13,829 bases of DNA from Flavobacteriales bacterium (GCA_002862585.1 PKDP01000100.1:1-13829), one strand, 5' to 3'; counted from the stretch's first letter, positions 1-7,900 are shown. Notes: generated from the sequence alone by a model not told the origin. A program made the numbers and translations.

Positions 1-482
1 AAAAGTTTAATTCCTTTTGGTACTATCAAGGCTTAAGTTTGTATTCTAATCAGGTTAGCGCCTATCAAAAAGAATTTAAAGACGTCAAAGTCTTATTTTT
101 TGAAAATTTCATAGAAGATATAAATGGAACACTGTCAGATATCTTCGATTTTTTAGAAATAGATTCCTCTTTTGAGCCATCCAACTTTATGGTGAACAAG
201 AAGAGTACAGGTGTTCTCAAAAGAAAATGGGTAAATTCTCTATTGCAATATTTTTCAGGACTTTCATTTCTAAAAAACAGTTTTTATAGACTTTTTGGAA
301 AGGAGAAAACTAAACTCATCAGAGAGCTGGCTATGCGAAAAAACTTAACCAAAACAAAGAAGGGAATTGATGATAAGATTAAACTACAATTAGAATCTTT
401 TTTCTTGGATGACGTGAATAAATTAAAAGAGATATTACCTTTACAGAATGTCAATTGGCTGAATAATGGAAAGGATTCATAA
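1..482 (+). CDS. Sulfotransferase, C-terminal part (5' end outside window)
   Basis: The reading frame is open from base 3 to the TAA at 480-482, with no stop up to the left edge, so the gene begins upstream. A TTG at 39-41 is an internal leucine, not a start. The visible part corresponds to the last ~150 residues of a PAPS-dependent sulfotransferase. The stretch around 21-115 (YYQGL...YSNQVSAYQKEF, then VLFFENF) matches the region 'LGLYNSQLERYLSVFG... IIFYSDF' of the complete sulfotransferase at 4291-5136. Both proteins also end with the family-type pattern of an acidic/Leu-rich helix, then a 'W' near the C-terminus. The PAPS-binding loops would lie upstream and cannot be checked. It probably sulfates a sugar of the polysaccharide made by this cluster. 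Its 3' end overlaps the next gene by 17 nt, which suggests translational coupling. Confidence 0.75.
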   Translation, partial: KFNSFWYYQGLSLYSNQVSAYQKEFKDVKVLFFENFIEDINGTLSDIFDFLEIDSSFEPSNFMVNKKSTGVLKRKWVNSLLQYFSGLSFLKNSFYRLFGKEKTKLIRELAMRKNLTKTKKGIDDKIKLQLESFFLDDVNKLKEILPLQNVNWLNNGKDS

Positions 483-1047
483 TTTTTTAAAAAAGATTTA
501 TGATAAAGTATTCACTATGCTTTATCGAAGCTCATTCAAAAAACTGGGTAAGAAGTCAATGCTATGTATGCCCTTTAGTATTAATGGGGCTAAATATATG
601 TCTATTGAATCAGAAGTTTACATAAAGCCTAACTCTTGGCTTCTTGCTGTTGATGAAGATGGTTCACCAAATGAAAAGTTAAGCATAGGAGCTAAAACAT
701 ATATTGGGAGAAATGTGCATATTGTTGCGCTGAGAGGAGTTCATATCTCAGCTAATGTGTTGATAGGTGATAATGTTTATTTGGCCGATAACTATCACCA
801 TTTTAAAGATGGAAATAAGCCTTATAAAGAGCAAGGCGTTGGATTTAAAAAGGAAGTGCTAATAGGCGATGGAGTTTGGTTAGGAGAAAATGTATGCGTA
901 TTGTCCTCATATATAGGAAAGCAGTGTATTATAGGAGCGAATTCTGTTGTTACAAAAGATATTCCTGATTATTCGATGGCGGTGGGGACTCCCGCAAAAG
1001 TGATTAAGAAATTTGATCAAACAACAAATACTTGGATTGAAGTATAG
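466..1047 (+). CDS. Hexapeptide-repeat (left-handed beta-helix) acyltransferase
   Basis: A 193-residue protein that probably transfers an acetyl (or other acyl) group from a CoA donor to a sugar of the surface glycan. It has an N-terminal basic/hydrophobic helix (1-30) without a clear signal, then imperfect hexapeptide repeats: LSIGAKTYIG (72-81), LIGDNV (99-104), LIGDGVWLGENV (132-143) and IGKQCIIGANSVVTKDIP (150-167). It closes with the family signature GTPAKVI (174-180). H111 and H112, in the loop after repeat LIGDNVYLADNYHH, are candidates for the catalytic histidine of the LacA/WbbJ/Maa type. The length fits the family. The ATG at 466 lies within the end of the upstream sulfotransferase gene; a later in-frame ATG (517) would remove little, so the first is preferred. 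The family is secure, but the acyl group and acceptor are unknown. Confidence 0.88.
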   Translation: MERIHNFLKKIYDKVFTMLYRSSFKKLGKKSMLCMPFSINGAKYMSIESEVYIKPNSWLLAVDEDGSPNEKLSIGAKTYIGRNVHIVALRGVHISANVLIGDNVYLADNYHHFKDGNKPYKEQGVGFKKEVLIGDGVWLGENVCVLSSYIGKQCIIGANSVVTKDIPDYSMAVGTPAKVIKKFDQTTNTWIEV

Positions 1048-1050
1048 TAA

Positions 1051-2271
1051 ATGGAAATTGATTTAAAAAAATATAACTTTAACTGGTTCCCAATGCTGCT
1101 GCTCTTAATATCCGGAGGGACTTTAGGTTTTGTATTTTTTAGAAAGGAGTTGCTTTTCGTAATTTTCTTTTTCTTTTTAATTCTATTTTTTATTCGTGGC
1201 TTATATAAAAATGAGTTTATTAGATTCTTTCAGTTGTTTGTTCTGTTCGCATTACTACTGATGACCAATTATTATTATGCTGATGTTGAGCAATCTATTC
1301 AAAAGTTATTTGCAAATCTTTTAGTATTTACCTCTTCAATTTTTGCAGCTTTATACTACTCAAGAGAAGAGAATAAAAGAAAATTCATTTCACATGTACG
1401 GACTATATTGAAGTTTGTTTTGATTCATAGCCTAATTAACTTTTTTATTTATCCATATATTGAGCTTAACTTGACCGAAATTAGTACTGAGAGGTATGAT
1501 TGCCTAACATATAATTACTTGTTTTATTATTTAGGAGAAACACACCTCATTAACTTTTCTACATTTGAAATTGCACGAAATCAGGGTATTTTTTGGGAGC
1601 CAGGTATACTGCAAATATTTATGAACCTTTTGCTATTTATAGAGGCATTCATATTGAAAAAAAGAGGACTAGTTTTTTGGCTAACAATACTGTCAATTGT
1701 TAGTACCTTTTCTACAACTGGATTAATAGTGATGTTTATTCAGTTGATTTTATATTTCTTCAACACGTTTAAGCAAAATATATATATATCCATTCTTGTT
1801 TTTGGTGTGATAGGCGTGATTTATGTTATTACAGCAGCAAATGTTCAGAATAAAATTTCTGGTGACGGACAAGTATCTTTTCAGGCAAGGCTATTTGATT
1901 TAGTACAGCCACTATACATACTTGCGGATCATCCGCTAACGGGGGTTGGTTTAGACGACGAACAATACGTTAGTACTAGACAAAACACATCATATTCATT
2001 AAACCTTAATGCAGTTGATTTTACAAACAGAAAAAAAGGATCGACAAATTCGGTAAGTTTTTTTCTAGCCGCAGCAGGAATTCCTTTTTTCGTTGTTGTG
2101 TTCTATATGCTTTATTCTCAACAGTTCATTTTGGAAAAACGATTATGGTTTTATATATTTATAGTAATTTCTTTGATGTCAGAGCCATTATTGCTTAGGC
2201 CCTTTTTCTTAACCTTTGTGATGTCTGGAACGATACATTTTTTTGAAAAATTTAGATGGAAAGAATATTAA
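1051..2271 (+). CDS. Wzy / O-antigen-ligase-type polysaccharide polymerase
   Basis: A 406-residue, very hydrophobic inner-membrane protein with about ten predicted membrane segments. Features typical of Wzy/WaaL-like polymerases and ligases are visible. There is RNQGIFWEPG (176-185) at a membrane boundary, a STFSTTGLI helix start (218-226), and a periplasmic-loop arginine (R280) followed by HPLTGVGL (294-301). STNSVSFFLAAAGIP (331-345) begins a later helix. In this superfamily the large loop between the central helices carries the arginines and histidine that handle undecaprenyl-linked sugar chains. The gene starts 3 nt after the preceding stop, with ATGGAAA, and its end overlaps the epimerase by 16 nt. 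A polymerase of lipid-linked repeat units is the best reading. A ligase attaching chains to a lipid acceptor is the alternative, because sequence alone separates these poorly. Confidence 0.8.
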   Translation: MEIDLKKYNFNWFPMLLLLISGGTLGFVFFRKELLFVIFFFFLILFFIRGLYKNEFIRFFQLFVLFALLLMTNYYYADVEQSIQKLFANLLVFTSSIFAALYYSREENKRKFISHVRTILKFVLIHSLINFFIYPYIELNLTEISTERYDCLTYNYLFYYLGETHLINFSTFEIARNQGIFWEPGILQIFMNLLLFIEAFILKKRGLVFWLTILSIVSTFSTTGLIVMFIQLILYFFNTFKQNIYISILVFGVIGVIYVITAANVQNKISGDGQVSFQARLFDLVQPLYILADHPLTGVGLDDEQYVSTRQNTSYSLNLNAVDFTNRKKGSTNSVSFFLAAAGIPFFVVVFYMLYSQQFILEKRLWFYIFIVISLMSEPLLLRPFFLTFVMSGTIHFFEKFRWKEY

Positions 2272-3389
2272 TTACAGGAGGAGCGGGTTTTATTGGCTCT
2301 CGATTAAGCTTGCGTTTAATTGAGCAAGGCTATGAAGTAACTGTTATGGATAATCTTTCTAAACAGATTCACTCTGATACGCCTGAGCAGTCGTTATTAT
2401 ATAATTCCATAAAAGATAAGGCTCGTTTTATTCATGGTGATGTGCGTAGCCTTTCCGATTGGCAAAAAGCGATTGATGGAAATGATGTGATTGTACACTT
2501 AGCTGCCGAAACGGGGACAGGTCAGTCCATGTATCAAATAGACAAATATGTTGAGGTTAATTGCGCAGGAACAGCCAAAATGCTAGATGTATTAGCAAAC
2601 TCTCAACACTACGTAAAAAAAGTAATAGTTGCTTCATCAAGGGCTATTTATGGTGAAGGGAAATATCTATGCGAAAAAGATGGAGAAGTCTTTCCAGAAA
2701 GTAGAAGTCAAAGTGATTTAGATAGCGGAAAGTTTGAGTGTAAATGCAACTATTGTGGTAGAGTGTTGGAGCTAATACCAACGGACGAAGATTCAAAAAT
2801 TCATCCTGAATCAATTTATGGGATTACAAAAAGTAATCAAGAGCAAATGGTATTGATGAGTTGTAAAAGTTTGAACATATCTGCTGTGGCTCTTAGGTAT
2901 CAAAATGTGTATGGACCGGGTCAATCACTGACAAATCCTTACACAGGTATACTATCCATTTTTTCAACTCGAATACTGAATAACAATTCAATAAATGTGT
3001 TCGAAGACGGCGAAGAAAGTAGAGATTTCATCTATATTGATGATGTGATTGATGCTACTATGTTGGCCATTCAAAAGGATATTAAAAATAATATAGCTCT
3101 TAATGTTGGTTCAGGAGTTTCAACAACCGTAAAGTATTTGGCGGACAGTCTAAAAAAACTGTACGGTTCGGATATTGAGGTTAACATTTCAGGAGATTAT
3201 AGAATAGGGGATATTCGCCACAATAAAGCGGATATTGAAAAAGTAAAAGAAGTATTAGGTTTCAGCCCAAAAACGTCTTTTGAAGTTGGTCTTAGAAACT
3301 TTGTTAACTGGGTGAAGGAACAAGAAATACAATCTGATAATTATGAGAAGTCTATTACTGAAATGAAGAAAAAAGGCTTAATGAAATGA
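2256..3389 (+). CDS. NAD-dependent nucleotide-sugar epimerase, dTDP-L-rhamnose 4-epimerase-like
   Basis: A 377-residue extended short-chain dehydrogenase/reductase. The Rossmann motif TGGAGFIG (7-14) binds NAD(H). VASS (125-128) supplies the catalytic serine region, and Y188-x-x-x-K192 (YGITK) is the catalytic pair. RYQNVYGPGQ (214-223), RDFIYIDDV (256-264) and LNVGSG (282-287) are typical of the sugar-nucleotide epimerase branch. Between the serine and the tyrosine sits an insertion with four cysteines (C139, C162, C164, C167; pattern C-x22-CxCxxC-G). From memory, this resembles the Cys-containing insert of the WbiB-type dTDP-L-rhamnose 4-epimerases, which make dTDP-6-deoxy-L-talose. That specific activity is inference; membership of the epimerase/dehydratase family is clear. 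The ATG lies 16 nt inside the polymerase gene, and the stop overlaps the next start as ATGA. Confidence 0.85.
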   Translation: MERILITGGAGFIGSRLSLRLIEQGYEVTVMDNLSKQIHSDTPEQSLLYNSIKDKARFIHGDVRSLSDWQKAIDGNDVIVHLAAETGTGQSMYQIDKYVEVNCAGTAKMLDVLANSQHYVKKVIVASSRAIYGEGKYLCEKDGEVFPESRSQSDLDSGKFECKCNYCGRVLELIPTDEDSKIHPESIYGITKSNQEQMVLMSCKSLNISAVALRYQNVYGPGQSLTNPYTGILSIFSTRILNNNSINVFEDGEESRDFIYIDDVIDATMLAIQKDIKNNIALNVGSGVSTTVKYLADSLKKLYGSDIEVNISGDYRIGDIRHNKADIEKVKEVLGFSPKTSFEVGLRNFVNWVKEQEIQSDNYEKSITEMKKKGLMK

Positions 3390-4288
3390 AAATAGGAATT
3401 GTAACCGTTACGTATAACAGTGAACATGTTTTAGACGATTTTTTCAAATCAATTCAGCAGCAAGATTATAAAAATTTCCTTCTTTTTTTTATTGACAATG
3501 CCTCTTCTGACAAATCGGTAGAACACATCAAATCATGGGACTTTCACGATAAAGTATTAGTTGAAAACGAGCAAAATTTAGGCATTGCAACTGGAAATAA
3601 TCAAGGAATAAAATTGGCTGTTGAAAACGATTGCGATTTTGTTCTTTTACTGAACAACGACACTGTTTTTGAAGCAAGTTTGCTTTCCAAATTACTGAAT
3701 ACTCAGTCCAAGTATAGTTCTAGTGTGGTAGTTCCTAAGATGAATTATTTTTCTCCACCAAATAAAATTTGGTATGCCGGTGGGTTCTACAATAGAAATA
3801 AGGCATTTCTAAATTATCACAGAGGTCAAGGAGAGCTAGATACGCAACAGTATAACGAAGATGACATTGTTGATTATGCTCCATCATGCTGTGTGTTAAT
3901 TCATAAAAAAGTCCTTGAAGATATTGGAAATATGGACGAAAAATATTTCGTTTATTTTGATGACGCCGACTTTTTTTACAGACTAAAACTAGATAAAAGG
4001 CATAAGATAAGGTATATGCATGACGTGGAATTTTTTCATAAAATAGGTAGTCTAACAAAGTCCAGGAGCTCAAAGGGTTCTAATTATTACAGTAAATTTT
4101 TCATTAAGCAAAACTGTAAGAATCATGTGTATTTTTTGAAAAAAAATCAACCGCGTTTCTTATTTATATTCCTTATTCAATTGTGGTTTTATATGACATT
4201 AAGATTCTTTTTCAGTTCCAACTTTGAAAAGAAATGGAGTACGTTTAAATTAATTCAATCCTCTTATTTTATAGGTTTAAAAATGTAG
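3386..4288 (+). CDS. Family 2 glycosyltransferase (WbbL/rhamnosyltransferase-like)
   Basis: A 300-residue GT-A-fold transferase, expected to add one sugar from a nucleotide donor to the lipid-linked repeat unit at the cytoplasmic face of the inner membrane. Visible motifs are VTVTYNSEHVL (6-16), the nucleotide-contacting IDNASSD (36-42), NLGIATGNNQG (64-74) and the metal-binding LLLNNDT (87-93, DxD equivalent). YFDDADFFYRL (190-200) is the catalytic-base region of the WbbL-type branch, and H218 follows. A hydrophobic segment at 257-275 near the C-terminus may attach it to the membrane. The start overlaps the upstream stop as ATGA (3386-3389), and its own stop is 2 nt before the next ATG. Two 8-base homopolymer runs lie inside the gene (T8 at 3483-3490, A8 at 4139-4146). 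Donor and acceptor cannot be deduced. Confidence 0.88.
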   Translation: MKIGIVTVTYNSEHVLDDFFKSIQQQDYKNFLLFFIDNASSDKSVEHIKSWDFHDKVLVENEQNLGIATGNNQGIKLAVENDCDFVLLLNNDTVFEASLLSKLLNTQSKYSSSVVVPKMNYFSPPNKIWYAGGFYNRNKAFLNYHRGQGELDTQQYNEDDIVDYAPSCCVLIHKKVLEDIGNMDEKYFVYFDDADFFYRLKLDKRHKIRYMHDVEFFHKIGSLTKSRSSKGSNYYSKFFIKQNCKNHVYFLKKNQPRFLFIFLIQLWFYMTLRFFFSSNFEKKWSTFKLIQSSYFIGLKM

Positions 4289-4290
4289 CA

Positions 4291-5136
4291 ATGAAGGTAA
4301 ATACATTTATAGTTGGTGCGCCAAAAGCAGGAACAACCTCACTTCATTATTATTTAAGTAATCATGCAAATGTGAGCATGAGTACAGTCAAAGAACCTAA
4401 CTTTTTTTCATCTACAGAAGTGTCTTCTTTATACTATGACTCTAAGTCAGTTGATAACACTAAAAATTATCACAGTCTGTATACTGAAAACAAAAAGATT
4501 ATGGGAGAGGCTAGTGTGTCTTACTTATTTTATGAGAATGTGCCAAAACGCATTCATGATTATAATGAGGACGCAAAAGTAATTATTATGCTTAGAGACC
4601 CCCTTGAAAGAGCATTGTCTCATTACCTTATGGATTGTAGGCTAGGATTTTGTAATTTGAGTCTTGAGGATATTATTTCAAACAAAGAAAAATATCCGCA
4701 ATTTTTTCAGCAGTTTTTAGAGCTAGGGCTATATAATAGTCAGCTTGAACGTTACCTTTCTGTTTTTGGAAAAGACAGAGTGAAAATCATTTTCTATTCA
4801 GATTTTAAAACTAAAACTGCTCAAATAATGAATGAGATTACAGACTTTTTAGATGTTGAAAAGTTGGATATAGATTTCACTATTCAAAATCCTTTTTTAT
4901 CCCCCTCGTCGACTTTAATCTCATATTTTTATAAGTTTAATTGGATAAGGAAATCGATTAAGTTTTTACTATCAAAAAAGAGTCTTGAGCTTGTGAAAAG
5001 AACAGTCTTTCTTAAAAAGAATAAACCTGTTTTTTCTAATGAATTAAAATTTAAAATTAGAGCCTTTTACTTGGCTGATATTGAGAAATTAGAATCCCTA
5101 CTAGAAGTAGATTTAAGCAGATGGAAAAAAGAGTAG
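4291..5136 (+). CDS. PAPS-dependent sulfotransferase
   Basis: A complete 281-residue sulfotransferase. It should transfer sulfate from 3'-phosphoadenosine-5'-phosphosulfate (PAPS) to a hydroxyl, most likely on a sugar of the surface glycan given its neighbours. The 5'-phosphosulfate-binding loop is GAPKAGTTSL (9-18), with K12 as the expected catalytic lysine. KEPNFF (34-39) is the conserved segment that follows. The 3'-phosphate-binding segment is LRDPLERALSHY (101-112), with R102 and S110. YLADIEKLESLL...W278 near the C-terminus is the usual closing helix. No signal peptide or membrane segment is visible, so it is probably a cytosolic enzyme acting on lipid-linked or nucleotide-linked precursors. 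The ATG is 2 nt after the upstream stop, and the 3' end overlaps the GT4 gene by 16 nt. It is the second sulfotransferase in the cluster. Confidence 0.88.
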   Translation: MKVNTFIVGAPKAGTTSLHYYLSNHANVSMSTVKEPNFFSSTEVSSLYYDSKSVDNTKNYHSLYTENKKIMGEASVSYLFYENVPKRIHDYNEDAKVIIMLRDPLERALSHYLMDCRLGFCNLSLEDIISNKEKYPQFFQQFLELGLYNSQLERYLSVFGKDRVKIIFYSDFKTKTAQIMNEITDFLDVEKLDIDFTIQNPFLSPSSTLISYFYKFNWIRKSIKFLLSKKSLELVKRTVFLKKNKPVFSNELKFKIRAFYLADIEKLESLLEVDLSRWKKE

Positions 5137-6236
5137 CCATAATAGACCCAGTAGGGATTAAAAGTGGTATGAATCAATATGATATTTATTTATGCCAAGC
5201 TCTAGACGATTTAAACGTTCAGACGTTTATATACTCTAACTTTGAAAGCCATTCAAAATCAATAGTTTCTAAACTGTTTTTTGGAACTTTCTTTTCCTCT
5301 AATCTTCTTCAATTAATAGACTTTCTTAAAGGAATTATTTTGTCTTGCATAGATTGTAAACGACAAGGTGTAAAGGAGGTTATCGTTCATGTATTTTCTA
5401 CTCACAATATGGCATTCTTTACTTACTTGATGTGTAAGTTGTTTGGCTTCAAAATCATAACTATTTCTCATGATGTATCATCCTTCACGAATCAAGATAA
5501 TAGATTATATCATCGACTAATTTACAACCATTGGTCTGATTATATTATTGTTCATAATGAGTATTCGAAGGAAAATATATTGCCTTTGATATCCCCTAAA
5601 GTGCATTCTAAGATTCGCATAATAAAACACGGAGGCTTTATAGAACTACCTGACTCTAATATAACTAAGGCTAATGCTCGAAAGGAATTAAATTTAGATT
5701 TTGAAACACCTTATATACTTTTCTTTGGCCGATTTAAGTCTACCAAACGACTCGATATTTTGCTAAGAGCTATGGCAGGTATTAATTCTAGTATTCATTT
5801 GATAATTGCTGGTGATATAGGAAAGGAAAGCTTTGATAAATATCAAAACCTCATCAATAAGTTTGGAATAAGTGAGCGCGTAATTTTAGATATAAATTAT
5901 GTTTCTGATTCTAAGAGAGAATTCTATTTCAAAGCAGCAGATGCTATGGTTTTACCCTATGAAATTATTTTTCAAAGTGGTGTGTTACTGATGGCTATGT
6001 CTTACGGCTTGCCAGTAGTAGCATCTGATATACCGCCATTTAAAGAGGTTATAGAGCACAACAAAAATGGCTTGCTTTTTGAATCACTTAATGCTAAAGA
6101 TTTAGCCCATAAGATCAACACTCTTTTTGAGGATAAAGGTTCAGTTCATGGGTTTTCAAAATCTGCAATTGAGACCATTAACACTACATTTTCGTGGGAT
6201 GAAATAGCAGCTAACTATAAGCAGCTACTGTCTTAA
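5121..6236 (+). CDS. Family 4 glycosyltransferase (GT-B fold)
   Basis: A 371-residue retaining glycosyltransferase of the GT1/GT4 superfamily. The N-terminal Rossmann-like half (about 1-180) includes ITISHDVSSF (113-122), and the donor-binding C-terminal half starts near 197. FFGRFKSTKRLD (201-212) is the conserved 'G-R-x-x-x-x-K' strand/loop. LPYEIIFQSGVLLMAMSYG (278-296) followed by GLPVVASD (296-303) is the donor-sugar site. E281 is the first glutamate of the EX7E motif; the second glutamate is replaced by a hydrophobic residue, as seen in the 'QSGVL' branch. It would extend the glycan repeat unit. The ATG lies 16 nt inside the sulfotransferase gene, so the two are probably translated together. 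It is the last gene of the polysaccharide operon in this window; the next gene follows after 24 nt with its own promoter-like box. Confidence 0.88.
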   Translation: MEKRVAIIDPVGIKSGMNQYDIYLCQALDDLNVQTFIYSNFESHSKSIVSKLFFGTFFSSNLLQLIDFLKGIILSCIDCKRQGVKEVIVHVFSTHNMAFFTYLMCKLFGFKIITISHDVSSFTNQDNRLYHRLIYNHWSDYIIVHNEYSKENILPLISPKVHSKIRIIKHGGFIELPDSNITKANARKELNLDFETPYILFFGRFKSTKRLDILLRAMAGINSSIHLIIAGDIGKESFDKYQNLINKFGISERVILDINYVSDSKREFYFKAADAMVLPYEIIFQSGVLLMAMSYGLPVVASDIPPFKEVIEHNKNGLLFESLNAKDLAHKINTLFEDKGSVHGFSKSAIETINTTFSWDEIAANYKQLLS

Positions 6237-6245
6237 TCTTTTAAT

Positions 6246-6253
6246 TACCTTTG
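6246..6253 (+). promoter_or_regulatory. Candidate -7 promoter box, near-leaderless
   Basis: TACCTTTG is a perfect match to the Bacteroidota -7 consensus TAnnTTTG and lies 7 nt before the ATG at 6261. With the usual spacing, transcription would start at or just before the start codon. No good -33 TTG is seen at the expected distance. It would give the Wzi/RemB-like gene transcription independent of the polysaccharide operon. Confidence 0.45.
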
Positions 6254-6260
6254 TTTTCGT

Positions 6261-7841
6261 ATGAAAAGAATACTGTTTCAACTTATTTTTCTGTTACTAT
6301 TTAAAGTGTCATTCGCTCAGTTCAATGCCCCTTTAAGCCATACCTATAATGCTAATTTTGAAAAAGATTTGCATGCCATTGGAATTTCTGAACACACCTC
6401 CATTAAACCCTTCAAGCTATCCATAAATGATACGACCCATTATAATTCTATTTCACCAATAGAAACAAAAAAGACGTATCTCCACAATTTTTTGAATGAC
6501 AATTTATTTTTTGTTAAATCAAAAAATTATGAATTTTACGTAAACCCTCTTTTACAATTAGAAGTAGGTGCTGATGATAAAAATAGATTTGTTAATACAA
6601 GAGGAATTGAGCTTAAAGGAAGAATCGGCAATAAGGTGCGTTTTAACTCTTCATTCTATGAAAATCAGATGAATGTATCTGATTATATTTATGATTATAT
6701 GTTAGCTCACAACAGGGTTGTGCCTGGTCAGGGAATGGCAAAAATTAATGGAATAAACACGAATTCTGATTTAGACTTTTATTTTTCCCAAGCATATGTA
6801 AACTATGATGCCAGTGATTATTTTAACTTCGAAATAGGGCATGGCAAAAATTTTTTTGGTGACGGTTACCGATCCATGATTCTTTCTGATAATACTTTTA
6901 ATTACCCTTATTTTAAATTAACCACAAACATTTGGAAAATAAAGTACGTTAATCTGTTTTCAAGTTTGCAGCAGTTGGACTGGATTACTGATCCAAGGGA
7001 TATCAGTCGAGAAAAATTTAACGCAACTCATTATTTAAGTGCGAATATTGGCAGTAGATTAACCTTGAGTTTATTTGAGTCGATTATAATTGGAGAGGAT
7101 AGCTTAGGCAATGTATTTAACATAAATTACTTGAATCCTATTATATTTTACAGACCCGTTGAGTATTCGATTTCTTATTCTAGGCAAGGAAATGCTGTTA
7201 TGGGCTTAGGCTTCAAATACAAACTTTCCGACTTGTCTCATTTGTACGGTCAATTAGTTTTAGATGAATTTACCTTATCAGAGTTAGGGGCAGGGAATGG
7301 CTATTGGGCTAATAAATTTGGCGGGCAAATTGGTTTCAAATGTTTTGACTTATTTGGTTATGAAAACTTAAGTTTTCAAACTGAGATAAACTCTGCAAGA
7401 CCATTTACATTCAGCCATAAACACCCTATTTTATCGTTTTCGCACTATTCACAACCTTTAGCACATCCTTTTGGAGCAAACTTTTTGGAGAATGTAAGTA
7501 TATTGAGGTATAGACAGAAAAGATGGACTGCTGACTTAAAAGTTGTTGTCGCTAAATATGGCGGTCAAATTGATGGAGATTCAAGAAACTACGGAAGTGA
7601 TATTCTTGTTAGCTATGACGAGAATAGAGAGGATTATGGAAACGAGGTTGCTCAAGGAAATACGACTGACCTTCAGTTTGTTGATTTCAGGTTGGGTTAC
7701 CTGATCAATCCCATCACCAATTTGAAGTTGGAGGTAGGAGTCTCAAATAGAACTACAAAAGATTTAAGTACAAGTGCTGAAAATCAATATATATTCTTTG
7801 GTCTGAAAACTGATTTGAGAAATATCTACTACGATTTTTAG
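6261..7841 (+). CDS. Wzi/RemB-like outer-membrane beta-barrel protein
   Basis: A 526-residue exported protein. The N-terminus (MKRILFQLIFLLLFKVSFA-Q) is a clear signal peptide, probably cleaved after A19. The remainder has alternating amphipathic strands and many aromatic residues, as in outer-membrane beta-barrels. Recognisable features of the capsule-assembly Wzi family as found in Bacteroidota (the group that includes the gliding-motility protein RemB) include the segment EIGHGKNFFGDGYRS (191-205). NINYLNPIIFYRP, about 100 residues later, also fits. Wzi in enterobacteria is a surface lectin that holds capsule to the cell; RemB in flavobacteria is linked to gliding. The position right after a polysaccharide operon favours a glycan-anchoring or export role, but motility cannot be excluded. 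The start is chosen because it begins the signal peptide and sits 7 nt after a TAnnTTTG box. Confidence 0.7.
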   Translation: MKRILFQLIFLLLFKVSFAQFNAPLSHTYNANFEKDLHAIGISEHTSIKPFKLSINDTTHYNSISPIETKKTYLHNFLNDNLFFVKSKNYEFYVNPLLQLEVGADDKNRFVNTRGIELKGRIGNKVRFNSSFYENQMNVSDYIYDYMLAHNRVVPGQGMAKINGINTNSDLDFYFSQAYVNYDASDYFNFEIGHGKNFFGDGYRSMILSDNTFNYPYFKLTTNIWKIKYVNLFSSLQQLDWITDPRDISREKFNATHYLSANIGSRLTLSLFESIIIGEDSLGNVFNINYLNPIIFYRPVEYSISYSRQGNAVMGLGFKYKLSDLSHLYGQLVLDEFTLSELGAGNGYWANKFGGQIGFKCFDLFGYENLSFQTEINSARPFTFSHKHPILSFSHYSQPLAHPFGANFLENVSILRYRQKRWTADLKVVVAKYGGQIDGDSRNYGSDILVSYDENREDYGNEVAQGNTTDLQFVDFRLGYLINPITNLKLEVGVSNRTTKDLSTSAENQYIFFGLKTDLRNIYYDF

Positions 7842-7900
7842 ACCATTTCTAAATAAGTAAATATTTATCCGTTTTACAAGGCATTGAAAATAGAAAAAGT

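Noticed and set aside
39..482. A TTG at 39 as the start of the first gene
   Set aside because: The frame stays open to the left edge and upstream codons (YYQGL) fit the sulfotransferase alignment, so the gene is simply truncated by the window.
3735..4073. A 112-codon open frame on the - strand inside the GT2 gene
   Set aside because: It is fully antisense to a gene with clear GT2 motifs, and its translation has no recognisable domain or signal.
7842..7870. A transcription terminator after the Wzi/RemB-like gene (TAAATATTTA dyad)
   Set aside because: The dyad is purely A/T, has no loop of suitable size and is not followed by a T-run, so it cannot be supported as a rho-independent terminator.
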